Assembly: GCA_022072255.1 (NCBI GenBank) | Contig: JAJVHZ010000014.1 | Location: 1 to 64,000, forward strand | Length of the DNA stretch: 64,000 bases | Direction of reading: 5' to 3' | Source of the DNA: Gammaproteobacteria bacterium | GTDB taxonomy: Bacteria; Pseudomonadota; Gammaproteobacteria; JAJPIJ01 | Shown here: in pieces, positions 7,948 through 18,236 of the stretch | How positions within the stretch are numbered: the first letter of the stretch is position 1 | Layout: every line of letters starts with the position of its first letter | Notes under the pieces: generated by a model | Seen by the model: only the letters and a program-made list of their open reading frames with translations | Database searches by the model: none | Told to the model about the DNA's origin: nothing | Made by a program: the position numbers and the translations under genes

Positions 7948-9177
7948 TCAACCCGGCATCCCGTGCGGCCTGCTCGTCCTCAACGCATATGTCCCGATGA
8001 TCATTGAAAGGCCCAGCAGGACAATGCCCGCGGCAAGGATCAGCTTGAAATCCAGGACATCCGCCAAGTACCCCCAGCCGCCGGCCATCACCGCCCCGCC
8101 CAGTGCCAGCGCGATGGAGACGTTGGAAAAGATCTGCGAGTAGTCCTTGGCGCCGAACACGATCCGTACCAGCAGGGCCGTCTCCACGGTGACGCCCGCG
8201 TAGGCCCAGCCGAACAGGAACCCCCCGACCACCATCAAGGCCATGCCGGCGTGCCCCATCAGCAGCAGGACCAGCCCCAGGATTCCGAGACCGGTCGAGG
8301 CGAGCACCCCCGCCAGGGAACTCCGGTCGTTGACATAGCCCAGGGCCACCTTGCCGAGGGTGACACCCAGCATGATCGCCGACGCCACCAGCGCGGATTG
8401 TTCGACGGAGAATCCGACGCTGGTGATGTAGCTGGGCAGGAACAGGTTCAGCGTGGAAACCGAAATCATCAGGAGCGCGAACACCGTCAAGGCATAGAAG
8501 ACCGGCGTGCGGATGGCCACCGCATAGTCCGTTCCAGTCCTGGCGGCCGCGCTTTCATCCGCCTTTTCGCCGAAGGGCTTCAAGCCCATGTCCGAGGGAT
8601 GATTGCGCAGCAACAGGCCCAGCAAGGGCGCCACCACCAGCAGGATGATGCCGCCGAACACCAGATAGGTGGTGCGCCAGCCATGGGCTTCGATCAGGTA
8701 TCCGCCGAAGGGATTGAACAACACGCCGCCGATGCCCGAGGCCGCGCTGCAGAACCCGATGAAGAAGCCGACCCGGGTATTGAACCAGCGGTTGATCAGT
8801 ACCGGATAGCTCAGGTACAGCAGGAACGAGAACGAGATGCCGATGACGGCGCCGGCCACATAGAAGTGCCAGACGGCGTCGAACTGCGACATGCCCATGT
8901 ACACCGCTCCGACCACGGCTGCGCTTGCGGTCAGCAGCCATCGGGCGCTGTACTGGTCCAGCAGTTTTCCGGCGACGGACAGCGTCAGGAACGACACGGC
9001 GTAGACGAAGGTCATGTACAAGCCGAAGCTGCCGACGGAAACACCCAGCTCGGTGCTGACGGGGTCGTAGAAGATCCCGGCGCAGCTCATCACCAGTCCG
9101 ATGATGACGCCCATGATCAGGCAGCAGCAGAAGACGATCACATAGCCGTAGTGGAATCCGTGCTTGTCCATGATCAT
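7948..9177 (-). CDS. MFS transporter
   Basis: This 409-residue integral membrane protein has about 12 hydrophobic segments (for example YVIVFCCCLIMGVIIGLVM and LGLVLLLMGHAGMALMVVGGF). It resembles the oxalate/formate-antiporter-like MFS group, with a central loop near GEKADESAAART. It would move a small organic anion or related compound across the inner membrane. The ATG at 9177 overlaps the preceding SDR stop (ATGA). It is the last gene of the long minus-strand oxidoreductase run, which implies transport of that pathway's substrate or product. The substrate cannot be read from the sequence. Confidence 0.8.
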   Translation of the reverse strand: MIMDKHGFHYGYVIVFCCCLIMGVIIGLVMSCAGIFYDPVSTELGVSVGSFGLYMTFVYAVSFLTLSVAGKLLDQYSARWLLTASAAVVGAVYMGMSQFDAVWHFYVAGAVIGISFSFLLYLSYPVLINRWFNTRVGFFIGFCSAASGIGGVLFNPFGGYLIEAHGWRTTYLVFGGIILLVVAPLLGLLLRNHPSDMGLKPFGEKADESAAARTGTDYAVAIRTPVFYALTVFALLMISVSTLNLFLPSYITSVGFSVEQSALVASAIMLGVTLGKVALGYVNDRSSLAGVLASTGLGILGLVLLLMGHAGMALMVVGGFLFGWAYAGVTVETALLVRIVFGAKDYSQIFSNVSIALALGGAVMAGGWGYLADVLDFKLILAAGIVLLGLSMIIGTYALRTSRPHGMPG

Positions 9178-10016
9178 TGCCCTGGCGGGAAGTCTGTCGA
9201 GGCCGCAAGTTCGGTCTGCGCCTCGAAGCCCTCGAGCCGCTTTCTCACGGCCGCGATCGTGTTCTGCAGCGCTTGCGAACCCAGCGCCATGCGCAGCGGC
9301 GCCGGGTTGGTATCCACGCTCTCGATGATGCGCTGGGCCATGCGCGCCGGGTCCCCGGGTGCCAGACCGTTCTTCGGGTCGAGCATCTTGCGGAAGGCGT
9401 GGGCGGGGTTGCCCTCGTAGGCCGGCAGCGGAGTGGCCACTTGCGCACTGCCGTAACGGAACTCGGTGCGTGCGCCGCCTGGCTCGACGATGGTCACGCC
9501 GATGCCGAACGGCGCGACTTCCTGCGCCATCGATTCGCAGAAGCCCTCGATGCCCCACTTGGTCGCGTGATACAGGGAGTTGCCGGCAACGGCCACCTGG
9601 CCGCCGTAGGACGAAAGCTGGATGACGCGCCCACCCCCCTGGGCACGCAGGTGGGGCAGTGCCGCCCGGATGAGCCGGATCGACCCCGTCAGGTTGGTGG
9701 CGATGATGTGCTCGACCTGCGCATCGCTCAATTCCTCGGCGGCACCGAAGAGGCCATAGCCCGCATTGCTGACGATGACGTCGATGCGACCGAGCTGGGC
9801 AAAGGACGCATCGACCACGCTGCGCACCGCGGCGCCGTCGGTCACGTCGAGGACGGGAGCGAAGTAGGTGTCCGGGTACTGCGCGCGCAGGTCGGCCACG
9901 GCTTCGGGCTTGAGCACGGTGCCGACCACGCGATCGCCCCGCGCCAGCAGTTGTTCGGTCATCACGCGGCCGAAGCCGCTGCTGACGCCGGTGATGAGCC
10001 AGGTACGTTGGGCCAT
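9174..10016 (-). CDS. Short-chain dehydrogenase/reductase
   Basis: This 280-residue classical SDR has the cofactor motif TGVSSGFG near residue 10, NAG in VSNAGYG, serine in QLSSYGG and the catalytic YHATK. The sequence resembles the oxidoreductase subgroup with a C-terminal extension ending PPGQ. It would reduce a ketone or aldehyde, or oxidise an alcohol, with NAD(P)H; the arginine in LKPEAV and the surrounding context do not settle the cofactor. It is translationally coupled to the transporter. A ribosome site (CAGGAG) precedes the ATG at 10016. Confidence 0.85.
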   Translation of the reverse strand: MAQRTWLITGVSSGFGRVMTEQLLARGDRVVGTVLKPEAVADLRAQYPDTYFAPVLDVTDGAAVRSVVDASFAQLGRIDVIVSNAGYGLFGAAEELSDAQVEHIIATNLTGSIRLIRAALPHLRAQGGGRVIQLSSYGGQVAVAGNSLYHATKWGIEGFCESMAQEVAPFGIGVTIVEPGGARTEFRYGSAQVATPLPAYEGNPAHAFRKMLDPKNGLAPGDPARMAQRIIESVDTNPAPLRMALGSQALQNTIAAVRKRLEGFEAQTELAASTDFPPGQ

Positions 10017-10045
10017 GGGAATGCTCCTGAGGGATTAAGGAAATG

Positions 10046-10810
10046 CTAGGTCTGCGGTGCCGGGGCGGCCGCATCGATCGCCCGCAAGGCATTGAGCGAG
10101 CGCGGGTAGCCGATGAACGGCAGCAACTGGGTCACCGCATCGATCAACTGCGCGCGGGTGTTGCCCACGTGCAGGTTCGCCGCGACGTGCCCCTGGACCT
10201 GCGGGTCGCAGCCGCCGTGCGCGACCAGCAGACTGAACGTCAACAGCTCGCGCATCGGAATGCCGATGCCGCTGCGGGTGTAGTGGTCGCCGAAGCAGTG
10301 GGCCGACAGGAAGCGCTGGATGTGCTGCTGGTCCTGCGGCGCCGTGGCGTAGAGCCGATCCACCTGCGCCTCGCCGATGATCTGCACCTGCACCGCCTTG
10401 CCCTTGTGCATGCGGTCGTCGGGCGTGGTGGTGGACTGGCCCGGCAGCGGCAGTTCGACCCCGCGCGCGGTCAGCACTTCGTTGGTGATGTGCAGGAAAT
10501 CGAAGACCTTGGCCATGCCCACATAGGGCACGGCCTGGTAGACGATCTCCTTGACTTCGACCGGGGTCACTCCGATGTCCAGCGCCGCGCCGAGCATGAC
10601 CCGGTACTCGCTCTGGGCCTGGCAGGCGATCAGCGCCGCCAGTTGCAGCATCAACCGCTCGTGCGTGTCGAGCGCGCTCTCGCGCAACACCTCGTCGAAG
10701 GCGAAGTTGTCGAATGTCTCGATCAGCTCGGGGTCGGTCACCGCCAGCGTGGAGACGTGATGGGGGAACAGCGCTTCGTGGTTCCTGCGTGCGCGTTCGT
10801 TGGGGGCCAT
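10046..10810 (-). CDS. Carboxymuconolactone decarboxylase family protein
   Basis: This 254-residue, two-domain protein carries two copies of the CMD/AhpD-like helical fold. One lies around LMLQLAALIACQAQSEYRVML and the other around LLTFSLLVAHGGCDPQVQGHVAANL. The CxxC pair of peroxidase-type AhpD is absent, so a lactone decarboxylase or related binding role is likelier. The ATG at 10810 has AGGAG upstream; the longer ORF start is not used. A secreted paralogue lies at 30081-30863. The same protein type recurs beside cupins in similar clusters of other bacteria. Confidence 0.8.
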   Translation of the reverse strand: MAPNERARRNHEALFPHHVSTLAVTDPELIETFDNFAFDEVLRESALDTHERLMLQLAALIACQAQSEYRVMLGAALDIGVTPVEVKEIVYQAVPYVGMAKVFDFLHITNEVLTARGVELPLPGQSTTTPDDRMHKGKAVQVQIIGEAQVDRLYATAPQDQQHIQRFLSAHCFGDHYTRSGIGIPMRELLTFSLLVAHGGCDPQVQGHVAANLHVGNTRAQLIDAVTQLLPFIGYPRSLNALRAIDAAAPAPQT

Positions 10811-10845
10811 GTGATTTCTCCTGTCGTCGAGCCGGGTGTCGCGCG

Positions 10846-11607
10846 TCACTCGCGCAGCAGGAAGGCGCCATCGACGACCAGATCGGCGCCGGTGGTGTAG
10901 CTGGACAGGTCGGACAGCAAGAACGCCGTCGCCCGCGCAATCTCTGGCGATTCACCCAGCCGTCCCAGCGGGATGCGCGCTGCGAGCCGGTCGGTGACCG
11001 CTTTCTGTCCCTCGGCCATGGCCAGCGGTGTGCGGATCACGCCCGGGGAAAGCGAGTTGATGCGGATGCGCTGGTCCGCGTAGTCCGCCGCGGTCGCTTT
11101 GGTCAGCCCGATCAGCGCGTGCTTGGAGGCGACGTAGGCCGGGAACTGCTTCAGGATGGTGTGCGCCTCGACCGAGGCGATGTTGACGATGGAGCCGCCA
11201 CCGGCGCGCAGCATCGCCTCGATCTCGGCCATCATCCCCCAGGCCACGCCGTCGAGGTTGATGCCCATGACCCGGCGCCAGTTCGCCGCGCCGGTCTGAT
11301 GCAGCAATCCCGGCTCGCCGGCGACACCGGCGTTGTTGACGGCCAGATGCAGCGCGCCGAAGCGCGACACCGTATCGGCGACCGCCTTGGCCACCTGCGA
11401 TTGCTCGGAGACGTCGCTGCGCAGCCCGAGCACGCTGCCGGGGCGCCGCGCCTCGAGCGCCGCCACCGTCTCGTCCAGATCCTGCTGGCCACGCGCGGTG
11501 ATCGCGACGTTGGCGCCACAGTCCACGAGGACCTCGGCGATGCTCCGGCCGATGCCCTTGGAGCCGCCGGTCACAAGAGCGGTCTTGCCGCCCAGATCGA
11601 TTTGCAT
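10846..11607 (-). CDS. Short-chain dehydrogenase/reductase
   Basis: This 253-residue SDR has TGGSKGIG at the nucleotide site, NNAG in VNNAGVAGEP, IVNIASVE and catalytic YVASK. The end VVDGAFLL is the usual C-terminal motif of 3-oxoacyl-reductase-like SDRs. The start at 11607 has AAGGAG eight bases upstream. It lies directly between another SDR and the CMD gene in the same direction, so they are probably co-transcribed. The substrate is unknown. Confidence 0.85.
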   Translation of the reverse strand: MQIDLGGKTALVTGGSKGIGRSIAEVLVDCGANVAITARGQQDLDETVAALEARRPGSVLGLRSDVSEQSQVAKAVADTVSRFGALHLAVNNAGVAGEPGLLHQTGAANWRRVMGINLDGVAWGMMAEIEAMLRAGGGSIVNIASVEAHTILKQFPAYVASKHALIGLTKATAADYADQRIRINSLSPGVIRTPLAMAEGQKAVTDRLAARIPLGRLGESPEIARATAFLLSDLSSYTTGADLVVDGAFLLRE

Positions 11608-11617
11608 GGTGCTCTCC

Positions 11618-12445
11618 TTATGCTGGCTTCGTCGCATCCGGCCCGTAGTAGAAGTTGGCCGTCGCGCCGCCATCGATCAGGAAGTCGCTGCCGGTGATGA
11701 AGCCGCCCTCCGGTCCCATGATCAGCGCGGCCAGCGCCGCAACTTCGTCCGGCGTGCCGGCGCGGCCGGCGGGCATCTTCTTCAGCATCGCCTGGTAGAA
11801 CTCGGCGCGTTCGCCATGCAGTTCGTCATTCGCCAGCGGTGTGACGATGATGCCGGGGCTGATCGAATTGATCCGCGCGCCGCGTTTGGCCCAGTTGACC
11901 GCCTCGCCGCGCACCCGCAGCGAGTTGCAGCGCTTGGACATCTGGTAGGCGTGCATTGTGCTCTCGACGTTCTTGACGAAATCGAGCGCCAGCAGCGCGT
12001 CTGCCGGCGCGGTGGCGAGCAGTGCATCCTGTTCGGCGGTGAGCGCGGGCATGCGGTAACCGGACTGCGAGGAAATCACCACGCCCGAACCACCCTGCGC
12101 CATCACCTTGCCGAATTCCTCCAGCAACATCGAGGTGCCGTACAGATCGACCTTGAGGATCGCCTCGATCGGCGCCTGCGAGGGCGAGACGCCCGCCGCC
12201 TGCACCAGCGCCTTGATCGGCCCGAGCGATTGCGCCTTCCTGATCACGGCCTGGATGCTGGCGCGGTCCGACACGTCGGCCCGTAGGGCGGTGGTTTCGA
12301 ACCCGGCGTTCTCGAGCACCTTGGCGGCGGCGTCGGCCGCTTCCTGCCGGTAGTCGGCCAGAAGGATATGGCGCCCGCTGCTGATGCGCCGGGCGATGGC
12401 CTGGCCAATGCCGCCAGGGCCGATGACGACGGTGACATCTGACAT
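11618..12445 (-). CDS. SDR-family oxidoreductase, diverged nucleotide motif
   Basis: This 275-residue SDR has the N-terminal glycine motif GPGGIG in place of the usual TGxxxGxG, and catalytic YQMSKR. IDGGATANFYYGP near its end resembles 3-alpha-hydroxysteroid-dehydrogenase-like SDRs. A long insert (residues 125-150, rich in Ala and Asp) precedes the active tyrosine. The ATG at 12445 has an AGGAG site. The neighbouring genes run in the same direction and are spaced closely. Confidence 0.8.
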   Translation of the reverse strand: MSDVTVVIGPGGIGQAIARRISSGRHILLADYRQEAADAAAKVLENAGFETTALRADVSDRASIQAVIRKAQSLGPIKALVQAAGVSPSQAPIEAILKVDLYGTSMLLEEFGKVMAQGGSGVVISSQSGYRMPALTAEQDALLATAPADALLALDFVKNVESTMHAYQMSKRCNSLRVRGEAVNWAKRGARINSISPGIIVTPLANDELHGERAEFYQAMLKKMPAGRAGTPDEVAALAALIMGPEGGFITGSDFLIDGGATANFYYGPDATKPA

Positions 12446-12482
12446 TTCAGTACTCCTGATGGGGCCGAACGGCACAGGTGGA

Positions 12483-13084
12483 TCAGTTCGCTACCGTGAA
12501 GCGCGTCCCGGCATGTGCCGGTTTCTCCAGTTCGTCGACAATCGCAACCACGAAGTCTTCGGCACTGATGGCGTCACCCGCCGGGCTGTCGGTGCCGACG
12601 CGGTAGTGTCCGGTTCGCTCGCCGGGCGCGATTCGCGGAGCAGGCGCCAGCATGGTCCAGTTCAGGCCCTTCGAGGCCCGGTACAGGTCGAAGATGGTCG
12701 AGAGCGTTGACGCCTGCGCCTGGTAGGCCGCAGGGAAACCTGGCATGTCCTTGAGCCTCACACCGTCCACCTCCAGCGCACCGGCGCCGCCAACGACGAG
12801 CAAGCTACCGGTTGGCCGCGCCGCGATGAGATCGCGATGCGCCTGGAGGATGGGCTCGTGTGAACCGCCGTGGCGGTCCGGTGGAATGGCAATGACGCTG
12901 GCATCCGACGAGTCGATGAGGGCGACCACCTTGGGGGTGTCGTTCAATTCCATGGCAATCGCTGTGGATGCGCCTTGGGGCACCGTGCCCGAACGACTGA
13001 CCGCGGTGACCTGGTGTCCGCGCCGAGCCGCTTCCGCGGTCAACCGTGAACCAATCATTCCCGTGGCTCCGAAAACGGCAATCT

Positions 13085-13088
<4 letters not shown>
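12483..13088 (-). CDS. NAD(P)H-binding reductase (YwnB/atypical SDR type)
   Basis: This 201-residue atypical SDR begins with the dinucleotide-binding motif FGATGMIGSRL. It lacks the YxxxK pair of classical SDRs, as the NAD(P)H-binding (PF13460-like) group does. It contains VGGAGALEVDG and ends RFTVAN. It is a close paralogue of 16704-17309, and a fragment of a third copy lies at 25080-25157. Members bind NADPH and act as reductases or regulators. The stop overlaps nothing, but the start overlaps the upstream aldo/keto reductase stop by four bases. Confidence 0.8.
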
Positions 13089-14248
<1,160 letters not shown>

Positions 14249-14290
14249 GGCCTTGTGCTCCGCGCTCAGTTGTTGATCTGTCTACTTCGG

Positions 14291-15499
14291 TCACGTGAAA
14301 TCGATGACGAAGCGGAAGCGCACGTCCTTGCCGACGACCCGCTGGTAGGCGCCATCGATCTGGTCCGGCCTGATCACCTCCACGTCCGGGTAGATGTTGC
14401 GGGCGAAGCAGTGGTCGATGACCTGCTGCGTCTCGGCGATGCCGCCGATCATCGAGCCGGCCAGGCTCTTGCGGCCGAAGGCCATCGCGACGGCGTTGAT
14501 CCCGCGCGCCTCGCCCAGGCCGACGTTCACGAAGGTGGAATCCAGCTTCAGCATCCGCATGAACGGCTCCGCCTCGAAGGCGTAGGGCACGGTGGAAATG
14601 ATCAGGTCGAAGCGGTTGCGCAGTTCCGGCCGGGCCTGCGCGTCCTGCCAGAAGTAGGCGGCGCTGGCGCCCATCGCGCGCGCGGCCGCGATCTTGCCCG
14701 GTGTGGTGGTCAGCACGGTGACTTCGGCGCGCTGGGCCACCGCCAACTTGACCGCCATGTGCCCCAGCCCCCCGAGGCCCACCACCGCCACGCGCTGGCC
14801 CGGCACGACGTTCCAGTGCCGGATCGGCGAGAACGTGGTGATGCCGGCGCACAGGATCGGCGCGGTCGCACGCAGGTCCATGCCCGGCGGGATGCGGATC
14901 ACGAACTTCTCGGTGACGACGATCCGCTCGGAATAGCCGCCGAGAGTGTGGCCACCGGACACCTTGTCAGGCGCGTCGTAGGTGAAAGTCGTGCCGTTGA
15001 CGCAGATCTGCTCGCGATCGGCCAGGCAGTTCTCGCAGGTGCCGCAGGCATCGACCATGCAGCCCACCCCGCCGTAGTCGCCGACCCGGAACTTGGTGAC
15101 GTTGCGGCCCACCGCCGCCACGCGGCCGACGATCTCGTGGCCGGGCACGCAGGGCAGGCCCGGCACACCCCAGTCACCACGCGCGGTATGCACATCCGAG
15201 TGGCAGATGCCGGCATAGAGGATGTCCAGCAGCACATCGTCGGCACCCAGCGCGCGGCGCTGGATGGTCATCGGGGCGAACTTGCCCGCGGTCTGGGTAA
15301 CACCCCAGGCGCGGGTCGGATACGGGCCGGCAGCGACGGCGCCCCCGGCCGGTGGCGACTGCGCCTGTGCGATGGCACTGCCGCTGCCGAACAGCAGCGG
15401 TGCGGCGGCGGTCATGCCGAGCCCGGCGGCAAGGAATCTCCGGCGGCCAGTCCCGGCCGGAGCCTGATCTTCATCCGATTGATCGCATGCCTCACACAT
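14291..15499 (-). CDS. Zinc alcohol dehydrogenase (YahK-like) with Tat signal
   Basis: This 402-residue medium-chain dehydrogenase has catalytic-zinc residues in GICHSDVH and GHEIVG. The structural-zinc cysteines are in CGTCENCLADREQIC, and the nucleotide site is GLGGLGHMAVKLA. It is related to cinnamyl-alcohol-dehydrogenase-type NADP-dependent aldehyde reductases. The N-terminus carries GRRRFLAAGLGM and a hydrophobic stretch, a Tat signal preceded by a cysteine-rich leader. The start ATG at 15499 has AGGAG. It probably reduces aldehydes or oxidises alcohols outside the cytoplasm. Confidence 0.85.
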   Translation of the reverse strand: MCEACDQSDEDQAPAGTGRRRFLAAGLGMTAAAPLLFGSGSAIAQAQSPPAGGAVAAGPYPTRAWGVTQTAGKFAPMTIQRRALGADDVLLDILYAGICHSDVHTARGDWGVPGLPCVPGHEIVGRVAAVGRNVTKFRVGDYGGVGCMVDACGTCENCLADREQICVNGTTFTYDAPDKVSGGHTLGGYSERIVVTEKFVIRIPPGMDLRATAPILCAGITTFSPIRHWNVVPGQRVAVVGLGGLGHMAVKLAVAQRAEVTVLTTTPGKIAAARAMGASAAYFWQDAQARPELRNRFDLIISTVPYAFEAEPFMRMLKLDSTFVNVGLGEARGINAVAMAFGRKSLAGSMIGGIAETQQVIDHCFARNIYPDVEVIRPDQIDGAYQRVVGKDVRFRFVIDFT

Positions 15500-15577
15500 C
15501 CTGGTTCTCCTCTGGTTCGATTCCGGCTTTCGATGGATCCGCGAGCTTCCCGCCAATCCGTTTGCGCTCACGCATTG

Positions 15578-16600
15578 TCATTCATCGACGCGCAGCATCG
15601 TCTTGATGGCGCGACGCTCGTCCATGGCCTTGTAACCTTCGGCCACCTGCGCGATCGGCAGCACCAGGTCGAACACCTTGCCCGGCTGGATCGCGCCCTT
15701 GAGCACGCGTTGCATCAGATCGGGCAGGAAGCGTCGCACCGGGGCGGGACCACCGAGCATGCGTTGCTGCTTGAAGAACAGTTGCTGGCCGTCGAAGCTG
15801 ACACCATGCGGCACACCGACATAGCCGATGGTGCCGCCGGGTCGGCACACGCCCATCGCCTGCTCCATCGATGCATCCATGCCGACACATTCGAGCACCG
15901 ATTCGGCGCCGACGCCGCGGGTCAGCTCCATGATCCGGGCAACGCCTGCATCGCCGCGCTCGGCCACGATGTCGGTGGCGCCGAAGTCGCGCGCGAGCTG
16001 CTGGCGCGGCGCGTGGCGGCTCATCGCAATGATGCGTTCGGCGCCCAGCTGGCTGGCGGCCAGCACTCCCATCAGGCCGACCGCACCGTCGCCCACGACT
16101 ACCACGGTGCCGCCTTTGCGCACCTGCGCGGCATCGGCCGCGTACCAGCCGGTGCCGAGCACGTCGGACGCAGCCAGAAAGTGAGGGATCATCCCTGCGT
16201 CCGGCATCTCTTCCGTCGCAACGAGTGTGCCGTCGGCCAGCGCGACGCGGGCGTAAGGGGCCTGCGCGCCGGTCATGAACTCGCGCTGCATGCACGACGA
16301 CTGGAAGCCGAAGTTGCAATGCGGGCAGGTGTTGTCGGACAGGCAGAACGAGCCGACCACGAACTGGCCGGGCTTGACCGTATTCACCGCCGAGCCCACT
16401 TCGACCACCACGCCGCAGTACTCGTGGCCCATGTGCGCCGGGCCGTCCTGCGGCGACAGGCCGCGGTAGGGCCACAGATCGGACCCGCAGATGCAGGTGG
16501 CCGACAGTTTGATGATCGCGTCGGTGGGCCTTTCGATTTTCGGATCGGCGACCTGTTCGTAGCGGACATCGCCGGGGCCGTGCATGACGGTTGCGTACAT
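15578..16600 (-). CDS. Zinc-dependent alcohol dehydrogenase
   Basis: This 340-residue medium-chain dehydrogenase has CICGSDLW and GHEYCG for the catalytic zinc. CPHC and nearby cysteines serve the structural site, and GDGAVGLMGVLAA the nucleotide. It resembles the zinc-binding dehydrogenase group annotated as IMP- or glutathione-independent formaldehyde/alcohol dehydrogenases. It has no signal peptide. Its C-terminus (MDERRAIKTMLRVDE) is almost the same as a remnant at 27792-27938, so a relative once stood there too. Confidence 0.85.
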   Translation of the reverse strand: MYATVMHGPGDVRYEQVADPKIERPTDAIIKLSATCICGSDLWPYRGLSPQDGPAHMGHEYCGVVVEVGSAVNTVKPGQFVVGSFCLSDNTCPHCNFGFQSSCMQREFMTGAQAPYARVALADGTLVATEEMPDAGMIPHFLAASDVLGTGWYAADAAQVRKGGTVVVVGDGAVGLMGVLAASQLGAERIIAMSRHAPRQQLARDFGATDIVAERGDAGVARIMELTRGVGAESVLECVGMDASMEQAMGVCRPGGTIGYVGVPHGVSFDGQQLFFKQQRMLGGPAPVRRFLPDLMQRVLKGAIQPGKVFDLVLPIAQVAEGYKAMDERRAIKTMLRVDE

Positions 16601-16703
16601 GACTGGACTCCTGTGAGGTTGGGGGTTCAGGGACTGCCGACGACGTGGCGGCCGGCACGGATCAGGCGTATCCGCTCAACGGCATGGCGAGAACTGGTCG
16701 CCA

Positions 16704-17309
16704 TCAGTTCGCGACCGTGAAGCGTGTGCCGCCATGCGCGGGCTCTTCCAGTTCATCGACGATCGCGACCACGAAGTCTTCGGCGCTGATTGAGTCGCCG
16801 ACCGGGCTGTCGGTGCCGATGCGATAGCGCCCGGTGCGTTCGCCGGGGGCGATGGCCGGCGCAGGGGCAAGCATGGTCCAGCCGAGGCCTTTCGATGCGC
16901 GATACAGGTCCAGCACGGTCGCAAGCGTTGTCGCTTCCGCAAGGTAGGCGGTCGGGAAGCCTGGGGAATCCTTGAGCGGAACGCCGGCCACTTCCAGGGC
17001 TCCGGCTCCACCCACGATGAGGAAGCGGCCGGAAGGCCTGGCTGCAATGAGGTCACGATGCGCCTGCAGGAAAAGCTCGTGCGAACCGCCCGTCCGATCC
17101 GGCGGTATGGCGATCACCGTCGCATCAGACGCATCGATCAGCGCGACTACCTTGGGCGTGTCGCCCAGTTCCATGGCGACCGCGCTGGACGCACCTTCTG
17201 CCGGGCCTCCGGAACGGCTGGCCGCGATGACCTGGTGCCCGCGTCGGACGGCTTCGGCCACCAGGCGCGAACCGACCATGCCCGTGGCTCCCAGAATTGC
17301 GATTTTCAT
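16704..17309 (-). CDS. NAD(P)H-binding reductase, paralogue
   Basis: This 201-residue protein has LGATGMVGSRL at the nucleotide site and is very similar along its whole length to 12483-13088. Both contain the words VVALID, IAIPPDR, GSHE, LIAARP and AEDFVVAIVDELE and end RFTVAN. It is an atypical SDR of unknown substrate. An AGGAG-type site precedes the ATG at 17309. The two copies are separated by an aldo/keto reductase and two alcohol dehydrogenases, which supports a past duplication. Confidence 0.8.
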   Translation of the reverse strand: MKIAILGATGMVGSRLVAEAVRRGHQVIAASRSGGPAEGASSAVAMELGDTPKVVALIDASDATVIAIPPDRTGGSHELFLQAHRDLIAARPSGRFLIVGGAGALEVAGVPLKDSPGFPTAYLAEATTLATVLDLYRASKGLGWTMLAPAPAIAPGERTGRYRIGTDSPVGDSISAEDFVVAIVDELEEPAHGGTRFTVAN

Positions 17310-17447
17310 GGCAGTACTCCTTTGCCGAGGGTTGGCTTTGCAGGGGGATCGTCGAGCCGGCTTGCTTCACGAGACATGCCGCCTCGGTGTACTCGTTTTG
17401 AATCATTCATGCGAAGCCTCCGACAGGTTGACGTGAGGGCATTCATT

Positions 17448-18236
17448 TCATGCAGTCGGCATCATGGCCTTCAGGTCCGCGAGCACCTGTTCCGGCTCCT
17501 GGTCGAGCGGCATGTTGTCGGCATCGCCAACGCCATCGGGCGCGCCGGTGTCGTCCGCCTTCACCGCGGCGAAAAGCGGCGCCAGGTCCTGCTGTTCCGG
17601 GCCGGTCTCGGCGACCAGTTCGAAGGTCTTGTTGCGGGCCTCATCCAGCGTGCGGCTGGCCACCAGTACCTCGGCGATCTGACGTCGCGCGATCGCGCCG
17701 TCTGCGGGCGTCCCGGCATGCCGCGTGTCGCCCTGCAGCATCACCAGCCGGTGCTGGTCGGCGTCGCTGTAGTCGAACCAGCCCGGACGCACGATGGTGT
17801 AGGCATTGCCGCTGGCGCGCAGCAGCCGTTTGGAGCGGCGCTTCCAGTCGTGCGCCTCGGTCCTGCGATTGTAGGAACCGGTGCGGTACGTGACGCCGAT
17901 GGCGGTCATCAGCGCGATGCGTACCTTGCGTCCACCGAGCGCACCGAGAATGTTGCGCACGCCGCCGTAGTCGATAGCGCGCGTATCGGCCTTGCCGCCG
18001 TTGGAGCCGTGCGTGAAGACGATGGCATCCACGCCGGCGACCGCCTGCGCCAGCGTGTCTGCTTGCGTCAGTTCGCCGACCACGATCTCCGCCTGCGCCG
18101 ACAACCCGGCCGCCTTGGTACGGCTGCGCACCAGGGCGCGCACGGCATGGCCGCGACGCAATGCTTCCTCGACGACATGGCGACCGACGCTGCCGGTGGC
18201 GCCGACGCATAACACGGTGAGCCTGTTCCCGCTCAT
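17448..18236 (-). CDS. NAD(P)-binding atypical SDR
   Basis: This 262-residue protein starts with the motif VGATGSVGRHVVEEA and belongs to the NAD(P)H-binding (NmrA-like) reductases. It contains FTHGSNGG, MTAIGVTYR and IVRPGWFDYSDAD, as in proteins related to sugar-epimerase-like reductases. The C-terminal 40 residues (ADDTGAPDGVGDADN) are an acidic extension not seen in the shorter relatives. The ATG at 18236 overlaps the end of the upstream SDR gene by four bases, which suggests coupled translation. Confidence 0.75.
   Translation of the reverse strand: MSGNRLTVLCVGATGSVGRHVVEEALRRGHAVRALVRSRTKAAGLSAQAEIVVGELTQADTLAQAVAGVDAIVFTHGSNGGKADTRAIDYGGVRNILGALGGRKVRIALMTAIGVTYRTGSYNRRTEAHDWKRRSKRLLRASGNAYTIVRPGWFDYSDADQHRLVMLQGDTRHAGTPADGAIARRQIAEVLVASRTLDEARNKTFELVAETGPEQQDLAPLFAAVKADDTGAPDGVGDADNMPLDQEPEQVLADLKAMMPTA

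Noticed and set aside
14255-16720. 821-residue plus-strand ORF
   Set aside because: It lies opposite two intact alcohol dehydrogenase genes and shows only His/Arg/Ala-rich random sequence.
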